Positions 1-7,219 of a DNA stretch of 52,758 nucleotides are shown one piece after another (the stretch's first letter is position 1; every line of letters begins with the position of its first letter). The position numbers were made by a program, and so were the translations under genes. A model generated the notes under the pieces. That model was not told the DNA's origin. It was given only the letters and a program-made list of their open reading frames with translations, and ran no database searches. The stretch comes from Bacillota bacterium (GTDB lineage Bacteria > Bacillota > Clostridia > Acetivibrionales > JAEXSP01): contig JAEXSP010000002.1 in the NCBI GenBank assembly GCA_023453795.1, positions 1-52,758 on the forward strand. The letters are read 5' to 3'.

Positions 1-9
1 GCATACGAT

Positions 10-558
10 ATGAATAAATCATCGGACAGTAAAGGTTTCAAGGATGTATTTGACAACATAAGTTTAACCGCCAAAGCTGCTGAAACCAAATTCAATGCAA
101 CACAAGAGAACTCAAAAAAACATGTCAGTAAAATAACAAGTTATAGTGAGCTAACTGCGGTGAGTGGGAAAACAGAACAGGAATTGCTGGAAAATGCAAA
201 AGCGCAGGAACAATTAAAACTGGACATCAAGAGAATTGCTAAGCTGATGGGGTTGCCACCTGCTTTCGTCGAAGCGTCAATCGGGGAACTGAAAATTGAC
301 CCGAAAAATCTTAATTTTAAGATACAGACAAATTCAGACCTGGCAGTTAATGATATAGCACAATATTTTGGAATAAGTCCTATGACCATGCTGGCAATAA
401 TGGATAAGCTGAAGATTGACTCGGGAGATTTGGAGTACAAGGAGGAAAAGGGAGGGATAATCAGCAAATTGAAAGACTTTTTCCATTTGAATTTGGAACA
501 GGAGAATGAGCTAACCAAGATTATAGAAAAATATGCTACAAAGAATAAACCAAAATAA
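10..558 (+). CDS. Hypothetical protein, possibly cut at its N-terminus by the window edge
   Basis: This 182-residue soluble protein is not recognised. It has no signal peptide or membrane segment. It is rich in Lys, Glu and Ile and largely helical in character, with a Leu/Ile-spaced segment around residues 60-90 that could form helical bundles. The frame stays open through the first nine bases of the window, so the real start may lie upstream and the ATG at 10 is only the first one visible. No ribosome site can be assessed. A GC-poor hairpin (GGGTT/AACCC, about 561-577) follows the stop but has no T-run. Function is unknown. Confidence 0.6.
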   Translation: MNKSSDSKGFKDVFDNISLTAKAAETKFNATQENSKKHVSKITSYSELTAVSGKTEQELLENAKAQEQLKLDIKRIAKLMGLPPAFVEASIGELKIDPKNLNFKIQTNSDLAVNDIAQYFGISPMTMLAIMDKLKIDSGDLEYKEEKGGIISKLKDFFHLNLEQENELTKIIEKYATKNKPK

Positions 559-623
559 AGGGTTATGCGTAGCAACCCAATGCAAACCTACTTTCTTCTC
601 CCGTTAATCTTATCACATTAAAC

Positions 624-652
624 TTGACTACATTATGTCATATTAATAAATT
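624..652 (+). promoter_or_regulatory. Possible sigma-A promoter for the SUKH-like gene
   Basis: TTGACT at 624-629 and TAAATT at 647-652 are separated by 17 bp, about 135 bp before the start at 789. The -10 is weak, so this is tentative. Nothing else was recognised between 578 and 770. Confidence 0.3.
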
Positions 653-788
653 TATCAGTACTTAATCATATATAACTCTGTAAATATAGAATGAAAATTG
701 CTGGTAAGTTGGTCTTGTCCTGCTAATAACAGAAGTATATAATGATTTTTAGCTGCAATTTTAGAGAATAATGAAATCGGAGAATATT

Positions 789-1547
789 ATGTCAAATGAA
801 AAGTTATTGAACACATTCTCAAGATGGTCTAATATGCTTCTTTGTGAGCGGCTCGATACACTTTATGATCTAATTGATTATTGGTTTGAATCAAGATTGT
901 CTGAACAAACAAAGCAAGATTTATCTTTACCAGCTTTTCTACCGGTATCTCTTAAATGGTTGTATGAAGTTATTGCCAAATATAATAGTAATGCATTTGA
1001 AGAGAGTTATGGTAATTGGACTAGTGGTGACCCAGTTGTACTTTTTTATTCTTTAAAAAAGCCAGTAAGTCTTATTCTTGAAAACGGCTATTGTGAATTT
1101 TTAAATGAAAATCAAGGAGTATACCAATGTGCTATAAATAACAACTCAGATGACCCTTCAGTTTTTAAACTGGAGGGTCATAAACAAGAATGGATTAAAG
1201 TAACGGAGAAGCTTTCAGATTTTTTGCTATTTCTCATTATTTTTGAAATCACACTTGGCTCACCATCATCATATATTTTAGGTTCTTTAGAGGTTCATAT
1301 TGGTTCAGGTTTTTTCGATGGCGTTATATTTTATGATTTTGTTAAGAAGTTTAATAAAGTTCAAACTGAATTGATTAAATGTATATGGGTAGTAGATAAT
1401 TCTGTATCAATTTATTTAGGTCACGATTTGGTTCTTTTAACAGTTGATAATAATGATGGCAAGGTGTTTGTTCAGGCAGCTGCAAAAAATCTTGATGCAG
1501 TATTGAAAGCGAAAGAACTAGGGGAATGGGAGTATGCTTTTGATTAA
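789..1547 (+). CDS. SUKH (SMI1/KNR4-like) domain protein, possible immunity protein
   Basis: The protein has 252 residues from the ATG at 789, which has GGAG six bases upstream. An ATG six codons earlier (771) has no good ribosome site. The segment around residues 100-125 reads ENQGVYQCAINNNSDDPSVF. That resembles the SUKH superfamily pattern in which an ENQGV-type strand is followed by a DDP motif. SUKH proteins are often immunity partners of nuclease toxins in polymorphic-toxin systems, but no toxin gene adjoins this one. The 3' end overlaps the remains of an AraC-type gene in another frame, suggesting this gene was inserted into or recombined with that locus. The family call rests on motif memory only. 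Confidence 0.55.
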   Translation: MSNEKLLNTFSRWSNMLLCERLDTLYDLIDYWFESRLSEQTKQDLSLPAFLPVSLKWLYEVIAKYNSNAFEESYGNWTSGDPVVLFYSLKKPVSLILENGYCEFLNENQGVYQCAINNNSDDPSVFKLEGHKQEWIKVTEKLSDFLLFLIIFEITLGSPSSYILGSLEVHIGSGFFDGVIFYDFVKKFNKVQTELIKCIWVVDNSVSIYLGHDLVLLTVDNNDGKVFVQAAAKNLDAVLKAKELGEWEYAFD

Positions 1548-1882
1548 TCATATTCAAGCATTTAAGAATTTGCATGGAGTGATGCCAATATCTGTGCGTA
1601 ATATGGGTGCTTCGCTAAAAGCTTATCCTAGGATGACCTTTTCAATATCAATCAGAGCAGAATAGATTTACAAAACTTTCTGTTCCGAAGCTGACTTGGG
1701 TTATTTTCCCAGAACCGCGTTAAAAAATGCAGAATTTGCGGAAACGGATTTATACTGAGTGGTTTCCAACATCTGAATATGAACAGGTTGAGGGACTGGT
1801 TTTTGAGATGTATTATGGCAGGGGACATTGCACAGGAGAAATGTGGATACCTGTAAGAGGAAAATTACAGCGTTGTTATTGA
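1534..1882 (+). pseudogene. Decayed AraC-family effector-binding (GyrI-like) domain
   Basis: Two frames together encode a recognisable GyrI-like effector domain. The first, 1534-1665, carries the LKAYPRMTFSISI strand typical of the middle of the domain. The second, about 1690-1882, carries TWVIFPEP and then the conserved YTEWFPTSEYE and EMWIPV motifs that close the domain. The first frame ends at a TAG, a frameshift separates the two, and the second has an internal TAA at 1721. The N-terminal AraC DNA-binding half is absent; its place is taken by the SUKH-like gene. This is a broken remnant and unlikely to make a working protein. It accounts for most of the gap between 1548 and the tRNA terminator. 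Confidence 0.75.
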
Positions 1883-1949
1883 TTGGAATTTAAGGCATTT
1901 TTATTTTATTTTATTTTATACATTTTGTGGATTTGTAAATAACATAACA

Positions 1950-1984
1950 AAAAACCGCTCAATCCTTACGGACTAGCGGTTTTT
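1950..1984 (-). terminator. Rho-independent terminator of tRNA-Lys
   Basis: Read on the minus strand, an AAAAACCGCT arm and an AGCGGTTTTT arm form a stem that extends through AGTCC/GGATT with a four-base loop, followed by a T-run. It lies just past the encoded CCA end of the tRNA. Confidence 0.8.
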
Positions 1985-1987
1985 GTT

Positions 1988-2063
1988 TGGTGCGCCATCA
2001 GGGACTCGAACCCGGGACACCCTGATTAAGAGTCAGGTGCTCTACCAACTGAGCTAATGGCGC
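1988..2063 (-). tRNA. tRNA-Lys (anticodon CTT)
   Basis: On the minus strand the acceptor stem GCGCCAT pairs with ATGGCGC. The D arm (AGCTCAGTTGGTAGAGC), an anticodon stem CCTGA/TCAGG with loop CTCTTAA, and the T arm with GGTTCGAGTCC are all present. The loop gives anticodon CTT, which reads AAG (Lys). The CCA tail is encoded (1988-1990). A consensus promoter lies upstream and a terminator downstream, so this is a single-gene unit. Confidence 0.96.
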
Positions 2064-2103
2064 ATTATTAATTGTAAGTGTCTGCTCTCAAGCGACATTG
2101 ACT

Positions 2104-2132
2104 ATTATAGCAGGGGACATCTTGAAAGTCAA
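2104..2132 (-). promoter_or_regulatory. Sigma-A promoter of tRNA-Lys
   Basis: On the minus strand TTGACT (2127-2132) and TATAAT (2104-2109) are separated by exactly 17 bp and sit about 40 bp before the tRNA 5' end. This near-consensus promoter fits a highly expressed tRNA. Confidence 0.75.
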
Positions 2133-2177
2133 CAGCTTTTTTAAGAATTTTTTGGAGGAAGTTGATTCTTATTTTAC

Positions 2178-2207
2178 TTGGAATTTGTTACTATTAGATG
2201 ATATAAT
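2178..2207 (+). promoter_or_regulatory. Possible promoter of degS-degU
   Basis: TTGGAA (2178-2183) and TATAAT (2202-2207) are separated by 18 bp, leaving a leader of more than 200 bases before degS. A 64-codon open frame in this leader (2098-2292) has no ribosome site or recognisable content and was not called. Apart from this and the tRNA promoter, nothing was seen between 2064 and 2435. Confidence 0.35.
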
Positions 2208-2435
2208 GATTTATCAGGTAATAAGAAATTTCAAGGCGCACATCATGTTTTTTTTCTTTCATTCTTGTGAAAACTTACTTGTTGTACAGTAAAATACTAT
2301 GTTGTAAGCTGAAAACCTGTTACTATGAAAAATGTGGAGATCCGAAAATATAGCTACTGGAAAATAATAACAAAGGATTTAAAGAACTTTGTGTAGAATA
2401 AATATCTCAATTTGGGATAATGCGAGGTTTTTGAG

Positions 2436-3608
2436 ATGTCTCCTAAAATTAACATAGAAAAACTTGATAGGATAGTAAAGAAAACCGTTGATGCCATAAA
2501 CACAGGCAAGCAGGAAATTTATGATATAGCCGACAGCGCAAGAAGGGAAAGCAAAAAGCTTGAAGAGGAACTTCAGCAGCTTAAGGAGCATGTCAAAGTC
2601 CTTATAGATGAGGTTGAAGTACTTGAAGCCGAACTGAAGGACAGCAAAAGAAAACTGATGCTTGCAAATAAGAATTTTGAGAATTGTTCGCAGGAAGCCC
2701 TAAAGGAGGCTTATGAAAAAGCCGATAATCTACGTGTAGAGCTTGCTGTTAAACGTGAGCAGGAAAGGTATTACCTTAAAAGAAGAAATGATCTTGAGAT
2801 CCGGATCAAGGAATCCTATTCAACTGTCAAAAAGGCTGAAAACCTTATTACAAGCGTTGGAGCCGCTTTAGGATACTTAACGGGAGATCTTCAGGAATTG
2901 AGCTCTCAGCTTGAGGACATTCAGCAAAGACAGTATATGGGTTTAAGGATCATCAAGGCTCAGGAAGAAGAAAGACAGAGAGTAGCAAGGGATATACACG
3001 ACGGTCCCGCGCAGTCCATGTCAAATGTAGTTCTGAAAGCTGAAATCTGCGAACGTCTTATTGACGTAGATATGGAAAAGGCCAAGGAAGAATTGCAGAA
3101 CCTAAAGAAAGTCGTAAGGGAAAATCTTCAGGATGTAAGAAAAATAATATATAATCTCAGGCCTATGTCCCTTGATGACCTGGGACTTATTCCTACACTT
3201 CAAAGGTATATTCTCACGTTTAAAGAAGACAACGGAATTGAAGTTTCCTTTAAGACAAGGGGCATATACGATGACATAAGATCTGTGATAGCATTAACTG
3301 TATTCAGAATCGTACAGGAATCGCTAAGCAACATTAAGAAGCATGCACAAGCGCAGAATGTAGTTATAAACCTCGAATTTCTTGACAAAGAGTTGAAACT
3401 GTATATATATGATGATGGAATAGGCTTCAATGTAGAGAAACTTAAATCACGGAAGGAAGACATTAACAGCGGTTTCGGTTTGTTCAGCATGAGGGAAAGA
3501 ATAGATCTGCTGAGCGGTGAATTAAATATAAGTTCCGAACCAGGCAAAGGTACTCGGTTGAATATATCGATACCTTATATTCAAGAAGAGGGGGCTACAA
3601 ATGAATAA
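2436..3608 (+). CDS. degS: DegS-type sensor histidine kinase
   Basis: This 390-residue cytoplasmic kinase has no membrane segment. Residues 1-165 are a charged coiled coil, as in the DegS sensor domain. A HisKA_3 dimerisation domain follows, with the phospho-acceptor His188 in RDIHDGPAQS; B. subtilis DegS has 385 residues with the acceptor at 189. The C-terminus is an HATPase_c domain with an N-box (about 297-303, QESLSNI), DDGIGFN and GFGLFSMRER. The gene overlaps the response regulator by 8 bp, so the two are translationally coupled. It should phosphorylate the downstream DegU. In Bacillus this pair controls exoenzymes, motility and competence; here the next operon is a Tad pilus, a plausible but unproven target. 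A weak GAGG site precedes the ATG. Confidence 0.92.
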   Translation: MSPKINIEKLDRIVKKTVDAINTGKQEIYDIADSARRESKKLEEELQQLKEHVKVLIDEVEVLEAELKDSKRKLMLANKNFENCSQEALKEAYEKADNLRVELAVKREQERYYLKRRNDLEIRIKESYSTVKKAENLITSVGAALGYLTGDLQELSSQLEDIQQRQYMGLRIIKAQEEERQRVARDIHDGPAQSMSNVVLKAEICERLIDVDMEKAKEELQNLKKVVRENLQDVRKIIYNLRPMSLDDLGLIPTLQRYILTFKEDNGIEVSFKTRGIYDDIRSVIALTVFRIVQESLSNIKKHAQAQNVVINLEFLDKELKLYIYDDGIGFNVEKLKSRKEDINSGFGLFSMRERIDLLSGELNISSEPGKGTRLNISIPYIQEEGATNE

Positions 3609-4251
3609 GATACGTGTTCTTATAGCGGATGATCACTCTATGGTCAGGCAGGGGATAAAGCAAATCCTTGAACTTGAAAAGGATATAACGGTTATTGCTC
3701 AGGCTTCAAACGGTGATGAAGCTGTGAAAATGGCAAGGGAGTGTAAACCGGACATTATACTTATGGATATAAACATGCCGAATACAAACGGTTTGCAGGC
3801 CATCCAGGAATTGAAACAGGATAAGGACCCTTTTAAGATCATAGTGCTGACAATTCATGAAGACAGGGAGTATCTGTTCAAGACGCTTCAAATGGGTGCC
3901 GAAGGCTATATATTGAAGGATTCGGAACCCTCCGTACTTATTGAGGCAATCAGAAATGTCAATTCCGGTCAGTCATTCATACAACCGAACATGACAAAGG
4001 AACTGGTAAAGGAATTTACGAGAGTGACTCTGCATGAAAAGGACAAAACCGAGGAAAACAGCCTGACGGCAAGAGAAATCGAAGTGTTGGGGCTGATAGC
4101 GGAAGGACTGATCAATAAGGAAATTGCAAAGCAGCTTTACATAAGTGAAAAAACAGTTAAGAACCATGTATCCAACATATTTAAGAAATTAAATGTCTCA
4201 GACAGGACTCAGGCCGCTATTTACGCGTTTAAGCACAACATTAAGAGCTAA
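3601..4251 (+). CDS. degU: DegU-type response regulator (NarL/LuxR family)
   Basis: The protein has 216 residues. The receiver domain (1-120) has the acidic pair at 10-11, the phospho-acceptor Asp56 in LMDINMP and the Lys of the YILKD motif. A linker leads to a LuxR-type helix-turn-helix near residues 148-205 (LTAREIEVLGLIAEG, then SEKTVKNHVSNIFKKL). Length and Asp position match DegU. It overlaps degS and ends before a strong terminator, so degSU is its own transcription unit. Its receiver is similar in sequence to that of the TadZ protein encoded 3 kb downstream. Confidence 0.93.
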   Translation: MNKIRVLIADDHSMVRQGIKQILELEKDITVIAQASNGDEAVKMARECKPDIILMDINMPNTNGLQAIQELKQDKDPFKIIVLTIHEDREYLFKTLQMGAEGYILKDSEPSVLIEAIRNVNSGQSFIQPNMTKELVKEFTRVTLHEKDKTEENSLTAREIEVLGLIAEGLINKEIAKQLYISEKTVKNHVSNIFKKLNVSDRTQAAIYAFKHNIKS

Positions 4252-4291
4252 TTGCGATACCGGTATTGTGTTTTTTAAATACTTATTCTAT

Positions 4292-4342
4292 GAAAATCCT
4301 GCGAACTCGTTATAGCACGAGATTCAAGGATTTTCTTTTTTT
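4292..4342 (+). terminator. Terminator of degSU
   Basis: GAAAATCC pairs with GGATTTTC, with an inner CTCGT/ACGAG stem, followed by seven T. It separates degSU from the pilus operon. Confidence 0.88.
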
Positions 4343-4544
4343 ATAGGTAATTTGATAAACAATACTAGTAAATTATATCTTGCATATAGGACAAACGTCC
4401 CTAATGGACCAGGTACATTATGTTTACCAGGTTCATTTTATTTCTAGGATTATTTAATTATAAAATTAAGTCCCAATGACGGATAGTGAATTTCTTTCAA
4501 GGGTTTTATAATTAAAACATGGAAAGCGGACAAGAACAGGGGGG
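4343..4544 (+). promoter_or_regulatory. Leader region of the Tad pilus operon with a 13-bp inverted repeat
   Basis: A perfect 13-bp inverted repeat (4453-4465 and 4504-4516, TTTAATTATAAAA and its complement) encloses 38 bp. A CCC/GGG pair just inside could extend the stem. Upstream, ACCAGGT occurs twice in direct orientation, about 16 bp apart. A weak promoter candidate (TTGATA at 4352, TATATC at 4374, spacer 16) lies near the start. The element could be a leader stem-loop or an operator; the sequence does not decide. I saw no c-di-GMP riboswitch motif. Confidence 0.45.
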
Positions 4545-4733
4545 ATGGCAAGTGGGATAAAAAATATTTATCGTTGCATCAGGTCAGTTATTAAAGACAT
4601 CAGAGGACAGGGATTGACAGAATATATTTTTATGGCTTCCCTGATAGCTATGATAACAATTACAGCACTTGGCATCCTGGGAATAAAACTATTGAATCTT
4701 TTTCAAAACTTTACAAATCAAGTTCCAAGTTAA
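4545..4733 (+). CDS. Flp-type pilin (first of two)
   Basis: The protein has 62 residues. A short basic leader ends in RGQGLTEY, the Flp prepilin cleavage motif in which a prepilin peptidase cuts after Gly. The hydrophobic helix of the mature pilin follows. The mature part is about 40 residues, normal for Flp/Fap pilins. The ATG directly abuts a run of six G, which leaves no usual spacer; no better in-frame start was seen, so the start is uncertain. Tyr replaces the usual second glycine-rich stretch seen in the next pilin, so the two are diverged paralogues. Confidence 0.8.
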   Translation: MASGIKNIYRCIRSVIKDIRGQGLTEYIFMASLIAMITITALGILGIKLLNLFQNFTNQVPS

Positions 4734-4763
4734 AAAACAAATTTATGAAAGGTGGTATTTACT

Positions 4764-4937
4764 ATGATGAGAGTTTGGATGGATTATGGAAAGGCATTAT
4801 TGAATAAGAAAAAAGGGCAGGGTATGGTAGAATACGGATTGATAATAGGGCTCATCGCAGTTGTTGTAATAGGAGCTCTTGTCATACTCGGACCAAAGAT
4901 CGCCAATTTGTTCACTCAAGTATCAAATAAGCTTTAG
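4764..4937 (+). CDS. Flp-type pilin (second, probable major subunit)
   Basis: The protein has 57 residues from the ATG at 4764, which has AAAGGTGG eight bases upstream; an in-frame GTG at 4752 lies inside that site and is not the start. The leader ends KKKGQGMVEYGLI, a textbook Flp cleavage site with the conserved Glu at +5 relative to the new N-terminus. A hydrophobic helix and a short polar tail follow. The strong ribosome site and the hairpin right after the stop suggest it is the most abundant product of the operon. Confidence 0.88.
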   Translation: MMRVWMDYGKALLNKKKGQGMVEYGLIIGLIAVVVIGALVILGPKIANLFTQVSNKL

Positions 4938-4966
4938 TATTTAGGTTTAAGGAATAACTCATTGTG

Positions 4967-5002
4967 AAAATTGCCCTATCTGTTAACAGGTAGGGCAATT
5001 TT
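4967..5002 (+). terminator. Hairpin between pilins and assembly genes (partial terminator)
   Basis: A near-perfect stem (AAAATTGCCCTA/TAGGGCAATTTT with an inner CTG/CAG) and a TTAA loop is followed by only four T and then GGG. It probably stops or stabilises the pilin transcript while letting some polymerase continue into tadE and beyond. Confidence 0.75.
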
Positions 5003-5030
5003 GGGTAAGACCTGAAAGGAGGTGATTGTT

Positions 5031-5429
5031 TTGAGAATAAGCCAAAAGCTGTTATCCCGCAAGGGGCAGTCGGCAGTTGAAACTGCTTTAATTCTACCGA
5101 TCATAATCATAATTATTACCGGGATAATAGATTTCGGTCTTACGTTCAATAATTACCTCATAATCAACAATGCTTCGAGAGAAGGCGCAAGAAACGCAGC
5201 AGTAGGAGCTTCAGACAGCCAGATTGTTAGCAACATAAAAGATATGGCAAGTACTTTGGATCAATCAAAACTCAAAATAACAATAGTTCCTGACGGGTCA
5301 ACCAGAAAAGCCGGTAATGAAGTAACAATAACTGTTGAATATGATAATGATCTTATTACGCCAGTAATAGGCTCTCTGGTAGGCAAAACACTGCACCTTA
5401 AGGCTAAAACAGTTATGAGGATTGAATAA
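5031..5429 (+). CDS. TadE-like minor pseudopilin
   Basis: The protein has 132 residues from the TTG at 5031, chosen because GGAGG (5018-5022) lies eight bases before it; a GTG at 5022 overlaps the ribosome site. The N-terminus reads KGQSAVETALILP, the TadE motif, with one membrane helix to about residue 40 and then the conserved ASREGAR segment. TadE proteins are pseudopilins needed for Tad pilus assembly and are thought to be cleaved like Flp. It lies directly downstream of the pilin hairpin. Confidence 0.85.
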   Translation: MRISQKLLSRKGQSAVETALILPIIIIIITGIIDFGLTFNNYLIINNASREGARNAAVGASDSQIVSNIKDMASTLDQSKLKITIVPDGSTRKAGNEVTITVEYDNDLITPVIGSLVGKTLHLKAKTVMRIE

Positions 5430-5453
5430 TTGCAACCAGTGAGGGGATGAAGA

Positions 5454-6374
5454 ATGAATGAAGCACGACTCAATAAGCTAGCCAGAGATCAAAAAGGCAG
5501 CACCAACCTTATAATTATCTGTACATGCCTTGTTGTCATTATTGCAAGCTCCATAGTTTCGGATATAGGATACGGCCAGCTGCAATATATTATGCTTAAA
5601 CATAATGCAGAAGTAATAATAAATGAAGGTGCAAAAGAACTTATCAGCGATAGAAAAAAAGCCGGGGACTATGTTAAACAGCTTGCACTGCGCAAAGTCA
5701 GCGACCTGAACGAACTGGATATTAATATTTCCGATTCGGGAAGAGAGATAACGATCAAGCTCGGAAGGCCGCATATGTACAGCGTACTGAAGATATTCGG
5801 GATAGAAAAGAGACAGCTCAAGGCTGTAAAAACCGCAAAAATCTCCAATATAACATCATTTAAAGGAATCAGGCCTTTTGCGATTAAAAGACAGCAGCTG
5901 GTTTATGGGAAAAAGTATTCTTTATCCAACTCTAAGGAAAAAACCTACGGATTTATACAATATGCAGCTTTGAACTTGGAGAATACAAGCTTCGAGAATA
6001 ATATAGCCTCCGGATATAAGGGAAAAGTAACTGTCGGAGACAGTCTGGCAGCTTATCCGGTAGATTCCTCAAGTGTTAAGAATTCAATTGAAAAGCTTTT
6101 GGAGAAATGCTCCGGAGCAAATGATTCATATACCAACCACGAAAACAATTGCCCTAGAATAATGATTATTCCGGTGGTTGAAAATATATCTTTCTCTGAA
6201 CTTAAACCAATGGCTGTAGTCGGTTTTACAACCTTTTACCTGGAAGACTGCGGTTCAAAAGCCGGAGCTGCGATTATGACAGGCAGGTTTGTCAAATCAG
6301 TAGTTAAAGGATCGGAAAGTGACGGAGTAGATGACTTTGGGTTATACGGAATTGACATCACAGACAGAGAATGA
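5454..6374 (+). CDS. TadG-like pilus assembly protein
   Basis: The protein has 306 residues. Its N-terminus (DQKGSTNLIIICTCLVVI) is a TadG-like segment with one membrane helix at about 15-37, followed by an extracellular domain of about 260 residues with little recognisable sequence and a few Cys (around 220 to 270). TadG proteins are membrane-anchored and help connect the pilus to the envelope. The call rests on the N-terminal helix and gene order; the C-terminal part is unassigned. Confidence 0.65.
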   Translation: MNEARLNKLARDQKGSTNLIIICTCLVVIIASSIVSDIGYGQLQYIMLKHNAEVIINEGAKELISDRKKAGDYVKQLALRKVSDLNELDINISDSGREITIKLGRPHMYSVLKIFGIEKRQLKAVKTAKISNITSFKGIRPFAIKRQQLVYGKKYSLSNSKEKTYGFIQYAALNLENTSFENNIASGYKGKVTVGDSLAAYPVDSSSVKNSIEKLLEKCSGANDSYTNHENNCPRIMIIPVVENISFSELKPMAVVGFTTFYLEDCGSKAGAAIMTGRFVKSVVKGSESDGVDDFGLYGIDITDRE

Positions 6375-6404
6375 TCAAAAAACCTTGACATAGGGGGAAT
6401 TTTT

Positions 6405-7178
6405 ATGCAGTCAATTAATAAAAAGGCCTTAATTATATCAATAATACTTGCACTCTTTTCAGTCTTTCTGATTTTCAATTACCTGAAGGGCTCCCCGTCA
6501 AAACCCCAAAATGTAAGCTATATATATACATTTGTTGCAGCAAAGACGCTTCAGCCCAATCAAATGATTACAGATTCGGATATAAAGCAAATAAAGATTG
6601 AAAGAGATTATTTAAATACGAATGCAGTTCAGAATAAGTCGAACATAATAGGAAAACGTCTTAAGGACAGAATAATTGAGGGAGAGCAGATTCTTGCAGA
6701 TAGGCTTGTCGGGGATGACAAATCAAAAATGGCCTATGTAATATCCGAAGGAAAGCGGGCAGTAAGCATTAATATTAATGAGCAGTCAGGGGTATCCTTC
6801 TTGCCGATGCCCGGAGATTTTGTGGATGTGGCAGCGAGCTTTGATGCCGAAGATGTACAGAATGGAGCAGTGCTGATGCACTACCCGAAAATATCCAAAA
6901 TCATCTTGGAAAACATTGAGGTGCTTGCAGTAGGCGGGAAAATTGATGCAGCAGACAAAAGGAGCAGCGACCCAAAAACCGTTACACTTGCGGTAACTCC
7001 GCAAGAGGCGGAAAAGTTGGTATATGCATCCGATTATGCAACTATACGTCTTGCATTAAGAAGATCGGGGGATGCAGCTGATGCAAATACAAACGGTGTT
7101 ACACGCAGTGATGTGACTCCGAATAAAGGCGTAACTTCTTCAACCGGTACAGCATCGACTTCAGGCATCAAAAAGTAG
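6405..7178 (+). CDS. cpaB: CpaB/RcpC-type pilus assembly protein with SAF domain
   Basis: The protein has 257 residues. One N-terminal membrane helix (about 8-25) is followed by a SAF domain near 40-105, with FVAAKTLQPNQMITDSDI and later EGEQILADRL. A RcpC/CpaB-type C-terminal domain contains VTLAVTPQEAEKL near 195. The last 40 residues are Thr/Ser-rich and probably disordered. In Gram-negative bacteria CpaB works with the outer-membrane secretin; in a Gram-positive it may act in the cell wall. It follows the TadG-like gene by 30 bp. Confidence 0.85.
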   Translation: MQSINKKALIISIILALFSVFLIFNYLKGSPSKPQNVSYIYTFVAAKTLQPNQMITDSDIKQIKIERDYLNTNAVQNKSNIIGKRLKDRIIEGEQILADRLVGDDKSKMAYVISEGKRAVSININEQSGVSFLPMPGDFVDVAASFDAEDVQNGAVLMHYPKISKIILENIEVLAVGGKIDAADKRSSDPKTVTLAVTPQEAEKLVYASDYATIRLALRRSGDAADANTNGVTRSDVTPNKGVTSSTGTASTSGIKK

Positions 7179-7219
7179 ACAAGGTCAATAAATTGTATTA
7201 TTTCAAAGGAGGGTCGGTT

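Noticed and set aside
2098..2292. A 64-codon frame in the degS leader
   Set aside because: No ribosome site and Phe-rich, non-protein-like content; it covers two promoter candidates.
4343..4544. A c-di-GMP riboswitch upstream of the pilus operon
   Set aside because: The conserved GEMM core sequences and tetraloop receptor are not present; only an inverted repeat was found.
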